DNA of 64,000 nt from Nocardia higoensis NBRC 100133. Its GTDB lineage: Bacteria > Actinomycetota > Actinomycetes > Mycobacteriales > Mycobacteriaceae. A model generated the notes under the pieces. That model had not been told where the DNA came from. It worked only from the letters and a program-made list of their open reading frames with translations, and searched no databases. Positions 9,166 to 17,954 of this stretch are shown one piece after another; the first letter of the stretch is position 1; each line of letters begins with the position of its first letter. The stretch is taken from contig NZ_BAGA01000098.1 in the NCBI RefSeq assembly GCF_000308595.1, positions 38,385 through 102,384 on the forward strand, written 5' to 3'. Position numbers and translations under genes: made by a program.

Positions 9166-9990
9166 TCAGTCCTCGTGATCGGCTCCGTCGGCCTCGAGGA
9201 CACCCAGTTCGGCCTTCACCACCGCGAAGGCCGTCGAGCTGTTGTAGCCGCGGCGCGCGAGCATGCCGACCAGACGACGAAGTATCTTGTCGTGCTCCAG
9301 GTTTCGCGGCATGGAGCGCAGTTTCCGGCGGACCAGTTCGGTGGCCCGGGCGTGCTCGTCGTCATCGCTCACCGCGGACAGCGCCGCGGCCGAATCCTCG
9401 GCGGCGACTCCTTTGCGGCGCAATTCCTGCGCCAGCGCCTGCTTGCCCTTGCCGGAGAAGGTGTGGCGGGCGGTGACCCACTGCTCGGCGAAGGCGGCGT
9501 CGTCGACGAGGCCCACTTCGGCGAGACGTGCCAGCGCGGCCTCGGCGACCTCGGCGGTGTAGCCCTTGGCTGCCAGCCGCTGCGCCAGTTCGGCACGGCT
9601 GCGGGCACGGACGGCGAGCAGGCGGAGGCACGCGTCCTTCGCCTGCTCGACCGTCCCACCGTGCGGGGTGCGCCCCGGCGTCGACCGGCTCTCGCCCGCC
9701 TCCGTCTCCCGCGCATCCCACTCGGATCCGGCCGCCACCGGATCCGCCCGGCGAGCCGCACGACCAGCGCGCGCCGACCGGGAACTCTCTCGGCGGGTGG
9801 ACCCGGTCGAGCGTGCCCGCTGCGGATCGGGCGCGCTCGACCGGGCTCCCTGGCGGTCCGCGTCGGCCGAACCACCTTCGGCCCACGGGACTGGTTCCTC
9901 CCCCGCACGCCGCCGGTCCGCTGCGGTGTCGGTCCCGGAGCGGCCGGCGTCGGCGAGGAGTTCGTGCAACCGGCGGCGCATGTCGTCCAC
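9166..9990 (-). CDS. recX: RecX, regulator of RecA, with long disordered N-terminus
   Basis: Binds RecA filaments and restrains recombinase activity. The three-helix repeats of RecX occupy roughly residues 113-265 (KDACLRLLAVRARSRAELAQ, then FAEQWVTARHTFSGKGKQAL, then ILRRLVGMLARRGYNSSTAF). Residues 1 to about 112 are Arg/Ser/Ala-rich and low in complexity, making the protein 274 residues against roughly 150-180 for typical RecX. GTG at 9990 is used; ATG at 9981 is possible, and a start near residue 112 cannot be excluded. The gene lies 58 bp downstream of recA and is probably co-transcribed from its damage-inducible promoters. Confidence 0.9.
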   Translation of the reverse strand: MDDMRRRLHELLADAGRSGTDTAADRRRAGEEPVPWAEGGSADADRQGARSSAPDPQRARSTGSTRRESSRSARAGRAARRADPVAAGSEWDARETEAGESRSTPGRTPHGGTVEQAKDACLRLLAVRARSRAELAQRLAAKGYTAEVAEAALARLAEVGLVDDAAFAEQWVTARHTFSGKGKQALAQELRRKGVAAEDSAAALSAVSDDDEHARATELVRRKLRSMPRNLEHDKILRRLVGMLARRGYNSSTAFAVVKAELGVLEADGADHED

Positions 9991-10048
9991 CGGATCAGCC
10001 CGCTGTCCGGCGGAACGATCCGATGCACCGTGCCTGCCGGCGACCGGC

Positions 10049-11092
<1,044 letters not shown>

Positions 11093-11140
11093 GTCCTGTC
11101 CCCTTTTCCACGGGTAGGTCTGTTGTCCTGGTTGGCGCCC

Positions 11141-11163
11141 ACAGTAGAGGGCGGCACCGACAA
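11141..11163 (-). promoter_or_regulatory. PafBC/RecA-NDp-type damage promoter of recA
   Basis: On the minus strand: TTGTCGGTG, 8 bp, then TACTGT. This fits exactly the mycobacterial RecA-NDp consensus TTGTCRGTG-N8-TAnnnT, used by the PafBC activator for LexA-independent DNA-damage induction. It lies about 49 bp upstream of the recA ATG. Confidence 0.85.
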
Positions 11164-11182
11164 GTTCTGACGCCGAGCCTAG

Positions 11183-11198
11183 ACGAACACGTGTTCGA
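11183..11198 (-). promoter_or_regulatory. LexA (SOS) box upstream of recA
   Basis: Minus strand reads TCGAACACGTGTTCGT, one mismatch from the actinobacterial SOS box TCGAAC-N4-GTTCGA. It sits about 90 bp upstream of the recA start and 20 bp upstream of the PafBC-type promoter, the same dual arrangement known in mycobacteria. Confidence 0.88.
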
Positions 11199-11283
11199 GT
11201 CCAAGTGACTCGCCGGACCGATCGGGTCACCTCCCGAACGGCCCGGCGATCACCGGCTCACCGGGGCCGAGGGAACGCCGGAC

Positions 11284-11736
11284 CTACCATTGCGGCAGCG
11301 GGGCATCGTCCTCTTCGGGTCCCCTCGGCCCGAAGATCCGCCGGTCGGCCTCGGCGATGGCCACGTCGTTGATGCTCGCCTCCCGGCGCGACATGAGGCC
11401 GTCCGGGGCGAACTCCCACTGCTCGTTGCCGTAGCTGCGCCACCAGGCGCCCGACTCGTCGTGCCATTCGTACTGGAACCGCACCGCGATGCGATTTCCG
11501 TCGAAGGCCCACAACTCTTTACGCAGCGCGTAGCCGTTCTCCTTCTCCCACTTCCTGGTGAGGAAGTCGACGATGGCCGCCCGGCCGATGAAGTACTCGT
11601 CGCGGTTGCGCCATACCGAGTCCTCGGTGTACGCGGCGGCGACCCGTTCGGGATCGCGGGTATTCCAAGCGTGCTCGGCGGCACGCACCTTCTCCGCCGC
11701 GGTCGCGCGGTCGAACGGGGGTAGCGGTGGTCGCAT
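11284..11736 (-). CDS. DUF1348 family NTF2-like protein
   Basis: A small soluble protein of 150 residues with the NTF2-like alpha+beta barrel pattern of DUF1348. Typical parts are RPPLPPFDRATAAEKVR, AWNTRDPERVA, DSVWRNRDEYFIGR and RFQYEWHDESGAWWRSYGNE. ATG 11736 is preceded by GAGAGGATT. It is the last gene of a three-gene minus-strand run with a PPOX flavoprotein and a VOC protein. Reaction unknown; relatives are often annotated only as nuclear transport factor 2-like. Confidence 0.88.
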   Translation of the reverse strand: MRPPLPPFDRATAAEKVRAAEHAWNTRDPERVAAAYTEDSVWRNRDEYFIGRAAIVDFLTRKWEKENGYALRKELWAFDGNRIAVRFQYEWHDESGAWWRSYGNEQWEFAPDGLMSRREASINDVAIAEADRRIFGPRGPEEDDAPLPQW

Positions 11737-11795
11737 AGGAATCCTCTCGGTGGAGACACGTCGTGAATACAGCGTGAACAAGGTGATCGGCCCGG

Positions 11796-12680
11796 TCAGG
11801 GATTGACCGGCGACAGTTCGGCCGCGCCCCAGCGCAGCGGGCCGTCCGGCCGCTCCAGCACCTCGTCGACGGTGAAATCGATCGAGCATTGCGCGCCCGG
11901 CGCGAATGTCGCCGGATCCCAGTTCGTTTCGGCCGTTCCGGTGATCTGCAGCGCACCGCCGGTGGCCCAGTCCGGGATGAGCAATCCACAGCGCGGCTGG
12001 GCGACGAGATTGCCGAGCGTCATGAACATCGAGTTGCCCCGGTAATCCGGCCAGCGCAGCCGGGTCGGCGACAGCACGCGCAGGAAGCCCGGATTCCCGC
12101 CGCGGTGCGAGGCATCGGCATTGCCGTCGCTGTCCGCGGTACCGATGAAGAAGGTGTCGGCCGCCGCCACCGCCGCCTGCTGAGCCGGGTCGAGTGCCGT
12201 TCCCCGGCGCGGCTCGCCCGCGATGTGGTCCAGCGCGTGTGCCACCGGTTCACGGCGGGCGATGTACTTCGGGCAGTTCGAGTAGACCTGCTCGGTGGTG
12301 ATCGCGAGGCCCTCCCCGACGGGAACGGACCTGCCGTTGACCCGCATCCGCCTGCGCTTGGCCGGCTGCAGCGCGATCATGCCGACACGGGTGGGCGCGG
12401 ACAGCGCCGCGGCGAGCGGATCACCGGCGTCCGGACGAGCGGCGACGACGATCGAGGTGTCACCGGTCACCCGGAGGAAGCCGGGCGTCCCGGTCAGCGC
12501 GCTCGCCCACAGCCTGCCGTCGCCGTCGGCGGCGGCCAGGACCGCCATCGGCTGTGCGGCCAGGAAATCGGCCGCCACGGACGGAACGCCGGTGCGAATG
12601 GTCCGGCCGACCTTGACCGCGATGCCGTCCTGCCCCATCCGTCGCTGGACGGCGAGCTCACCGGGATGGAAGGGCCCCAC
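11796..12680 (-). CDS. Pyridoxamine 5'-phosphate oxidase-family FMN-binding protein
   Basis: A 294-residue protein with two split-barrel halves (about residues 35-130 and 165-275). The pattern fits PPOX/flavin-nucleotide-binding proteins such as FMN- or F420-dependent reductases rather than true PdxH. Recognisable parts are FLAAQPMAVLAAADGDGRLW, FIGTADSDGNADASHRGG and NLVAQPRCGLLIPD. GTG 12680 lies 11 bp after the VOC gene stop with GAGGCAGG upstream, so the two are probably one transcript. Substrate unknown; the company of VOC and NTF2-like proteins suggests detoxification of a small reactive molecule. Confidence 0.83.
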   Translation of the reverse strand: MGPFHPGELAVQRRMGQDGIAVKVGRTIRTGVPSVAADFLAAQPMAVLAAADGDGRLWASALTGTPGFLRVTGDTSIVVAARPDAGDPLAAALSAPTRVGMIALQPAKRRRMRVNGRSVPVGEGLAITTEQVYSNCPKYIARREPVAHALDHIAGEPRRGTALDPAQQAAVAAADTFFIGTADSDGNADASHRGGNPGFLRVLSPTRLRWPDYRGNSMFMTLGNLVAQPRCGLLIPDWATGGALQITGTAETNWDPATFAPGAQCSIDFTVDEVLERPDGPLRWGAAELSPVNP

Positions 12681-12691
12681 GACCGCCTGCC

Positions 12692-13153
12692 TCAGAAGAA
12701 GCCGCAGGTGGGCGCGGCACCGTGGGGTGCGGGAGCGGCTTCGGCGCCGGCGGGCGCGTAGACCTCCAGCCGGATGCCGTCGGGATCGGTGAAGAAGACG
12801 CCGCCCGAGGACGCACCTTCGCCGTGCGCCACCACCCCGTCGTGCACCAGGGCCACGCCGAGCTCCCGCAGCGTCGCCTCGACCGCGCGCACCTGCTCCA
12901 TGTCGTCCACCTGGAAGGACAGATGGTGCAGGCCCGGCGTACGGGTGGAGAACTCACCGTCGGACTGCGCCCAGAGCGTCAGCACCAGCCTGCCGTCCGC
13001 GCCGAGGAACACGAAGCGGGTGCCGCCCTCCCCGCCGTTCGCCAGCTGTTCGAAACCGAATGCGCGCCGGTAGAACTCGGCGGAACGATCGATGTCCGAG
13101 ACGTTCAATCCGATATGTCCGGTCGTGAGCGCGGGAGCGGCCACCGTGGTCAT
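12692..13153 (-). CDS. VOC-family (glyoxalase/bleomycin-resistance fold) protein
   Basis: A 153-residue protein with two beta-alpha-beta-beta-beta modules. A metal-binding pattern is visible: GHIGLNVSDIDRSAEFY at the start, LHHLSFQVDD in the middle, and FFTDPDGIRLEVYAP at the end. Members are metalloenzymes (lyases, dioxygenases) or drug-binding proteins; which one cannot be told. ATG 13153 follows a perfect AGGAGG. It heads a minus-strand run and is divergent from a CGNR-type regulator across 118 bp, so it is the likely target of that regulator. Confidence 0.88.
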   Translation of the reverse strand: MTTVAAPALTTGHIGLNVSDIDRSAEFYRRAFGFEQLANGGEGGTRFVFLGADGRLVLTLWAQSDGEFSTRTPGLHHLSFQVDDMEQVRAVEATLRELGVALVHDGVVAHGEGASSGGVFFTDPDGIRLEVYAPAGAEAAPAPHGAAPTCGFF

Positions 13154-13237
13154 TGCGTCCTCCTGAAATTTGCAACCGCCTTTTGCGATTTCAACGGTTA
13201 GAACCGTACGGCCGGCGCGCACGCAGTGTCAACCCCC

Positions 13238-13249
13238 TAAACGTGTTTA
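13238..13249. promoter_or_regulatory. Possible operator in VOC/CGNR divergent region
   Basis: TAAACGTGTTTA: half-sites TAAAC / GTTTA around a 2-bp centre, 22 bp upstream of the regulator start and 85 bp from the VOC start. Two further similar tracts, ATTTGCAACCG (from 13168) and ATTTCAACGG (from 13188), lie 20 bp apart next to the VOC ribosome site. Any of these could bind the divergent regulator; weak evidence. Confidence 0.3.
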
Positions 13250-13271
13250 AGTGGTTATAGAGGTGGTGACA

Positions 13272-13838
13272 ATGATGCGGACAGACAGTGGCTCGATACC
13301 CTCGGGCATGCCCGATCCGCGCCCGCACCTCGGTGAACCGCTGGCACTCGACCTGCTCAACACCCGATGGGTGGACAACGGTCCGCAGGATCTGCTCACC
13401 GATGTGACCGGTTTGGGGATCTGGCTGGTCTCGGCCGGGCTCGCCGATCGGGCCACGGCCGACGAGCCGACACTGGCGGCGCTGCTGGAAGCGCGCGCGG
13501 CCATCTACGACGTGGTCGTCTCGGGCATGCACGAGACACGGACCCACGCCGGTCTCAACGCCGTCCTCGATCATGGGCGGATCCGGCGGGCACTGCGCGC
13601 CCGTGGCCCGGTCGCCGAACCCGAGGTCGCCACGGCGGCCTGGTTGCCCGGCTGGCTCGCGGCGGAGAACCTGCTCGAGCTACTCGCCGAGGCGCCGGAC
13701 CGGATCCGTCAGTGCGCCCACGACCAGTGCGTTCTGTTCTTCTACGACACCTCGAAGAACGGCACGCGGCGGTGGCATTCGATGTCCACATGCGGCAATC
13801 GGGCCAAAGCCGCGCGGCACTACGCCAAGAAATCCTGA
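13272..13838 (+). CDS. CGNR zinc-finger (ABATE domain) transcriptional regulator
   Basis: A 188-residue protein. The N-terminal ABATE-type stress-sensing domain begins LALDLLNTRWVDNGPQDLL. The C-terminal treble-clef zinc finger has C-x4-C (CAHDQC) followed by the family motif CGNR (STCGNRAKAARHY). ATG 13272 is preceded by GAGGTGG; GTG 13251 is an upstream alternative. It is divergent from the VOC/PPOX/DUF1348 genes and is the likely regulator of that cluster. Ligand unknown. Confidence 0.88.
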   Translation: MMRTDSGSIPSGMPDPRPHLGEPLALDLLNTRWVDNGPQDLLTDVTGLGIWLVSAGLADRATADEPTLAALLEARAAIYDVVVSGMHETRTHAGLNAVLDHGRIRRALRARGPVAEPEVATAAWLPGWLAAENLLELLAEAPDRIRQCAHDQCVLFFYDTSKNGTRRWHSMSTCGNRAKAARHYAKKS

Positions 13839-13884
13839 GACTGCCGAGCACCCCGCGACAGCCGGGTAGAAGCGAGCCGGTCGT

Positions 13885-14079
13885 TCACCAACGAGACCTG
13901 GGGACGTCGAACTCCGCGCACAGCGCCCGCCACACCTCGCGCGGATCGATGCCCGCCTCGATAGCCTGCGCTCCGGTACGGCCGCCGAGGGCCAGAATGG
14001 TGTGGTCGGCGAGCAGGGCGTCGCCTCGTACACTGCCGAACTCGGTGTGCAACAGTTCCTGGAACTCCGTCAACCGCAT
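13885..14079 (-). CDS. DUF3046 small protein (Rv2738c-like)
   Basis: A 64-residue protein beginning MRLTEFQELLHTEFG and ending with the family pattern LGGRTGAQAIEAGIDPREVWRALCAEFDVP. The longer in-frame upstream part has no family sequence, so ATG 14079 is used. In mycobacteria this gene neighbours recA directly; here a four-gene redox cluster separates the two. Function unknown. Confidence 0.85.
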   Translation of the reverse strand: MRLTEFQELLHTEFGSVRGDALLADHTILALGGRTGAQAIEAGIDPREVWRALCAEFDVPRSRW

Positions 14080-14149
14080 CGTCCCGAAGATACTCGCGCG
14101 GATACGCGCCCGCACCGTGCCCTGCGGCTCGGCGCCCGAGCCCCCGCGG

Positions 14150-15313
14150 TCAGCGGGTGCGCACTCGATCGAGCACTCGGCGGCAGAGTGCGACCGGATC
14201 CTCGACCTCGGCGGCACCCGTGGAGGCTGCCCCCGCGGCCGCGGTGTAGCGCGGCTGATCGAGCATCTCCCGCACGGCGGCGCGCACCGCTTCGGCGGTC
14301 AGCGGCCGGACGACGATCGAACTGCCGTGGCGCGCCGCGCGATTGGCCAGCTCCCACTGATCCCCCCCGCCGGGCACGGTGACGATGGGGACGCCGGCGA
14401 GCAGCGTCTTGGCAAGCAGGCCGTGCCCGCCGCCGCCGACGACCACCGCCGCGTGTCGCAGCAGTTCGTCCTGCCTGCCGAGGCCCGCGGTGGCCCAGGA
14501 CGGCAGGTCGCCGGGCGGGGTGTCGAGCATCGATATCGCCACCCGCACACCCGCGCCGTCGAGCGCGCGCAGCACGGTTTCGGCCATGCCCTCGACGCCG
14601 GTGTGCGCGGTGGACGGAGCGACCATCACCAGCGGATCGTCGCCCGGCGGCAGTTCGAGCACGTCGTCGGTCGGCTCCCACAGCAACGGCCCGACCAGGT
14701 GGGCGTTGTCCGGCCAGTCCGGACGCGGCACCTCCAGCGCGGGCAGCGTCGCCAGCAGGCGCATCGCCGGTCCCGGGTCGACGGCGGGTAGCCCGACGCT
14801 CTCGCGGGCACGCGAGCGCTGCTGCTCGCCCTTGCGCACGGCGCGATCGGTCATCGCGCGCAGCACCGAATCCCGCAGCCGGCCGCGCACGCCCTCGCCG
14901 ACCGCGAGTCCGCTTCCGATGGGAGGCAAGCCTTTCGACGGCAGATACAGCGGATGCGGCGAAAGTTCCACCCAGGGCACGCCGAGCCGTTCGGCGGCCA
15001 TTCCGCCGCCCGCGGTGAGCACATCGGCGACAACCAGTTCCGGCAACATGGCGCCGAGGTCGGGCAGGATCTCGGTGGAGATGTGCGCGGCGCGCTCGTG
15101 GATGCGCTGTCCGGCGTCGGTGTCGTCATCGATCGTCCTGGGCGCCAACCCTTTCAGGCGGCGTACCGGAATCCCGGCGTTCCTGGCCGTATCGAACCAG
15201 CGTGGGCCGGTGAACAGCACCGGATCGTCACCCGCGGCGAGGAATCGCTCGCACAGTGCGAGCGCAGGGAACGCATGGCCGGGATCCGGACCGGCGACGA
15301 CCGCAACACGCAT
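14150..15313 (-). CDS. GT1/MGT-like glycosyltransferase (Rv2739c-like)
   Basis: A 387-residue nucleotide-sugar transferase of the GT-B fold. The N-terminus has the glycine-rich first strand (MRVAVVAGPDPGHAFPALAL). The C-terminal half carries the donor-binding region with HAAVVVGGGGHGLLAKTLLAGVPIVTVPGGGDQWELANR, the usual UGT-like G-G-H...GxP...GDQ...N pattern. The start is ATG 15313; an in-frame GTG/ATG further upstream lacks family character. The acceptor is unknown; a natural product or cell-envelope lipid is possible. It lies beside DUF3046, as Rv2739c does. Confidence 0.85.
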   Translation of the reverse strand: MRVAVVAGPDPGHAFPALALCERFLAAGDDPVLFTGPRWFDTARNAGIPVRRLKGLAPRTIDDDTDAGQRIHERAAHISTEILPDLGAMLPELVVADVLTAGGGMAAERLGVPWVELSPHPLYLPSKGLPPIGSGLAVGEGVRGRLRDSVLRAMTDRAVRKGEQQRSRARESVGLPAVDPGPAMRLLATLPALEVPRPDWPDNAHLVGPLLWEPTDDVLELPPGDDPLVMVAPSTAHTGVEGMAETVLRALDGAGVRVAISMLDTPPGDLPSWATAGLGRQDELLRHAAVVVGGGGHGLLAKTLLAGVPIVTVPGGGDQWELANRAARHGSSIVVRPLTAEAVRAAVREMLDQPRYTAAAGAASTGAAEVEDPVALCRRVLDRVRTR

Positions 15314-15379
15314 CGGCTCAGCCTGCCACACCGCGGGCCTCGGTACGGGGCATACCCCTCGCGCTGTCCACCGGACCCC

Positions 15380-16096
15380 TCACGAGAAGAAGTACAGCCG
15401 CACCCCCACCGCCCGCTCGGCGGGGAAACCCGCGATCGGGGCGGTGGCCATGTCGACGACGGCGCGGGCCTGCTGCTCCACCGGTTCCGGGCTCAGCACT
15501 TCCAGATAGCGCCGATGCGCCGCCAGCGAGAGCACCGCCCGGTCGACCGTTTCGGTCACATCGACCGCGTGTGTGGGATTCGGCCCGGTGACCGCCGCCC
15601 AGCGCGCGTGCCACGGTTCCAGGTCGGCGATGTCGGGGAAGATCCACTCGTTGGCGGCGTCGGCGACCGCGTCCAGACCGGCGCGACCGACCGCCCGGTG
15701 ATCGGCGCTGTTGAGGTACCCCGAGGCCCAGGTGTCGTCGAAGTTCAGCAGCAGCACCATCTCCGGGCGGTGCCTGCGGATGGCGGCGGCCAGATCCTGT
15801 CGCAGTGCGAGATTCGCTTCGATACGCCCGTCCGGATAGCCGAGGAACTCGACCTCGTTCACCCCGACGACGGCCGCGGAGGCGAGCTGCTCGCGTTCGC
15901 GCAACGGCCCCGATTCCGCGGGCGGCAGACCGGCGATGCCTGCCTCTCCGCTGGTCACCAGCACGTACCGGATGTCCTTGCCCTGCGCTGTCCACCTCGC
16001 GACCGCGGCCGCCACACCGTACTCGATGTCGTCGGGGTGAGCGACGATCACCAGGCCGCGGTGCCAGTCCTCGGGTATCTGCTCCATGGGCCCCAT
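15380..16096 (-). CDS. PIG-L/LmbE family deacetylase
   Basis: A 238-residue zinc-dependent N-deacetylase of the LmbE family (mycothiol MshB/Mca relatives). The zinc motif AHPDD is at about residues 19-23 and a second metal-binding part is LNSADHRAVGRAGLDAV. ATG 16096 is taken (MGPMEQIPEDW); ATG 16087 is possible. It is divergent from the secreted cyclophilin gene by only 46 bp. The substrate may be a GlcNAc-containing small molecule; it is shorter than Mca (about 290 residues) and is not assigned to mycothiol metabolism. Confidence 0.87.
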   Translation of the reverse strand: MGPMEQIPEDWHRGLVIVAHPDDIEYGVAAAVARWTAQGKDIRYVLVTSGEAGIAGLPPAESGPLREREQLASAAVVGVNEVEFLGYPDGRIEANLALRQDLAAAIRRHRPEMVLLLNFDDTWASGYLNSADHRAVGRAGLDAVADAANEWIFPDIADLEPWHARWAAVTGPNPTHAVDVTETVDRAVLSLAAHRRYLEVLSPEPVEQQARAVVDMATAPIAGFPAERAVGVRLYFFS

Positions 16097-16142
16097 TGAA
16101 CACCGCCCCGGTGAGCAACTGCACAGTTCATCATGTAGACAC

Positions 16143-16736
16143 ATGCGCATGATGAAGCTCACACGTGCCGTGGCTGTCCTCGCGCTGGCGTTGTTCACCG
16201 TCTTCGCGCCGGGCCCGCTGACCGCGCCACACGCGCACGCCGACGCACTGCCCCGGGTCTATCTCGACCTCGCCATCGGCAACGCCCCCGTGGGCCGCGT
16301 GGTGATCGAACTGCGCTCGGATGTGGCGCCGCGCACCGCCGAGAACTTCCGCGCACTGGCCACGGGCGAACAGGGTTTCGGGTACCGGGGCTCCTCGCTG
16401 CACCGGGTGATCCCTGGATTCATGGCCCAGGGCGGGGATTTCACCAACGGCGACGGTACCGGGGGCACCAGCATCTACGGCCCGTCCTTCCCGGACGAGA
16501 ACTTCGAGCTGACCCACGACAGGGCGGGCGTGGTCAGCATGGCCAACCGTGGACCGGACACCAACGGCTCCCAGTTCTTCATCACCCTCGACGCCACGCC
16601 CTGGCTCGACGGCAAGCACGTGGTCTTCGGCTCGGTGATCGAGGGTCTCGAGGTGGTCCGGACCGTCGAGCAGGTCGGCACCGAGGACGGCACGACCTAC
16701 CTGCCGGTGACGATCACCGACAGCGGTCAGCTCTGA
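16143..16736 (+). CDS. Secreted cyclophilin-type peptidyl-prolyl isomerase
   Basis: Catalyses cis-trans isomerisation of Xaa-Pro bonds, here outside the membrane. A signal peptide (MRMMKLTRAVAVLALALF..., probable cleavage near AHADA) precedes a complete cyclophilin domain: HRVIPGFMAQGGDF holds the catalytic Arg, followed by NGSQFFITL and the Trp of WLDGKHVVFG. Starts at 16143, 16149 and 16152 are all possible. The mature enzyme is about 165 residues, a minimal cyclophilin. Its stop lies inside an 8-bp inverted repeat shared with the convergent small membrane protein gene. Confidence 0.92.
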   Translation: MRMMKLTRAVAVLALALFTVFAPGPLTAPHAHADALPRVYLDLAIGNAPVGRVVIELRSDVAPRTAENFRALATGEQGFGYRGSSLHRVIPGFMAQGGDFTNGDGTGGTSIYGPSFPDENFELTHDRAGVVSMANRGPDTNGSQFFITLDATPWLDGKHVVFGSVIEGLEVVRTVEQVGTEDGTTYLPVTITDSGQL

Positions 16737-16750
16737 GCCCGGTCAGAGCT
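16729..16750. terminator. Compact terminator overlapping two stop codons
   Basis: AGCTCTGA (16729-16736) / TCAGAGCT (16743-16750), a perfect 8-bp stem with a 6-nt loop. The two TGA stops of the convergent cyclophilin and small membrane protein genes are in the two arms. Confidence 0.5.
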
Positions 16751-16916
16751 TGCCTGCGGTGCTCCGGTCGTTCCCGGACACCGCCTTGAACAGCAGATAG
16801 GCGCCGAAGACGAGGGCGCCGACCACCAGGACCGGGAACAGCCCTTCGATCAGCGCGCCGATGATCGCCAGCGCGATCCAGACGATCGCCACGACACCGA
16901 TGATCTTCCACAGCAT
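16743..16916 (-). CDS. 57-residue two-TM membrane protein at end of psp operon
   Basis: A short gene encoding a protein that begins MLWKIIGVVAIVWIALAII and ends NDRSTAGKL. Two hydrophobic helices (about residues 4-22 and 26-44) are separated by a short Glu-containing turn; the C-terminal tail is hydrophilic. ATG 16916 is preceded by GGGAGGCTGGAA. It lies 124 bp downstream of pspM in the same direction and so is the likely last gene of the clgR-pspA-pspM group, where mycobacteria carry pspN. I see no similarity to PspN that I could name. Probably a small envelope-stress partner. Confidence 0.7.
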   Translation of the reverse strand: MLWKIIGVVAIVWIALAIIGALIEGLFPVLVVGALVFGAYLLFKAVSGNDRSTAGKL

Positions 16917-17040
16917 TTCCAGCCTCCCGGAGGTCTTGTCCGGTCGTCGTCCGACGATCCGGTACCTTCCACACTGGCAGCCGTGGAGCAGGAAATCAGC
17001 AGGTCAGGCGGGATATCCGGGTGGAAATCAGGGTTCACCC

Positions 17041-17898
17041 CTAGTCGAGGCGCATGGTCGGCCCATCGGCCATCTCGGTCAGCGCCTGAGCCCAGCCGTC
17101 CAGCCGGTCGGCTGCGTCGCGCAATTCCCCGACGATGGTCTGGAACCGATAGTCGACCACCGAGTTCTCCGGAACCGCCAGCACGTGGCCGGCCGCGGCG
17201 AGAACCTGCTCGTATTCGCCGACGCCGTGTTCGAGCCTGGCCAGGGCGGCGCGCACCGTCTCGGCCAGTGCGGCGGCGCTGCGCCGGTCCGCCCGGCCGA
17301 TGACCTCGAGCGCCTGTTCCATCTGCACGATGTCGGCGGCGAGCGCGTGCAGCGCGGCGGCGCCTGCCGCGGCGGTCTGGGCCATCTCGGTGAGTTCGGC
17401 GGGCGGGAGTCTGCGACCCGCGCCGATCTGGGCGGTCACGCCGTGCATCGCTCGTTCCGCCCGGACCAGCCGGGCGATCGGAGCACGGGCCGCCGAGCGC
17501 AAGGGGGGTTGCCGCCGGGGCTGGAATCGGGGCGGCGGCAACGGAATATGCCGCATCTGCAGATAACGGCGGGTGTTGTAGGCGGCGCCGGTGACCGCGA
17601 CAGCCGCACCGCCGCCGAGTGCGACGACCGCCCAGGCGGGCGCGGAGACGACAACGAGGCCGACCAGGCCGACCGTGGTGATCCCGGAGACGGTACTCAG
17701 GTGCACACTGCGCCTGCGGACCCGGCGCCGCTTGCGCAGTTCACGTTCCCTCGGATCGGCCCAGCGGCGCACCGCGCCCAGGGCCTGTTCGCCCATGTCG
17801 CGCAGGGTGTCCGGCAGGGCAGCCTGCGGCGGCGTGCCGTACGGTGCGTGCGCGTACTCGGCCGGAGCGTATCCGGCCGGAATTCGCTTGCGGCTCAT
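17041..17898 (-). CDS. pspM: PspM-like phage-shock envelope stress protein (Rv2743c-like)
   Basis: A 285-residue membrane protein directly downstream of pspA. A basic stretch (RERELRKRRRVRRRS) precedes two closely spaced hydrophobic helices at about residues 68-105. The C-terminal half is an Ala/Glu-rich helical domain, and the protein ends in MRLD. The first 45 residues are Tyr/Pro/Ala-rich. ATG 17898 has GAAGGAAG upstream. In mycobacteria PspM anchors the PspA-ClgR response at the membrane. The assignment rests on position, size and topology. Confidence 0.8.
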   Translation of the reverse strand: MSRKRIPAGYAPAEYAHAPYGTPPQAALPDTLRDMGEQALGAVRRWADPRERELRKRRRVRRRSVHLSTVSGITTVGLVGLVVVSAPAWAVVALGGGAAVAVTGAAYNTRRYLQMRHIPLPPPRFQPRRQPPLRSAARAPIARLVRAERAMHGVTAQIGAGRRLPPAELTEMAQTAAAGAAALHALAADIVQMEQALEVIGRADRRSAAALAETVRAALARLEHGVGEYEQVLAAAGHVLAVPENSVVDYRFQTIVGELRDAADRLDGWAQALTEMADGPTMRLD

Positions 17899-17954
17899 GT
17901 GCTTCCTTCACACGTGTCGCGAACTGAGCACCGTCGGCTCACCTGATCGCGGTC

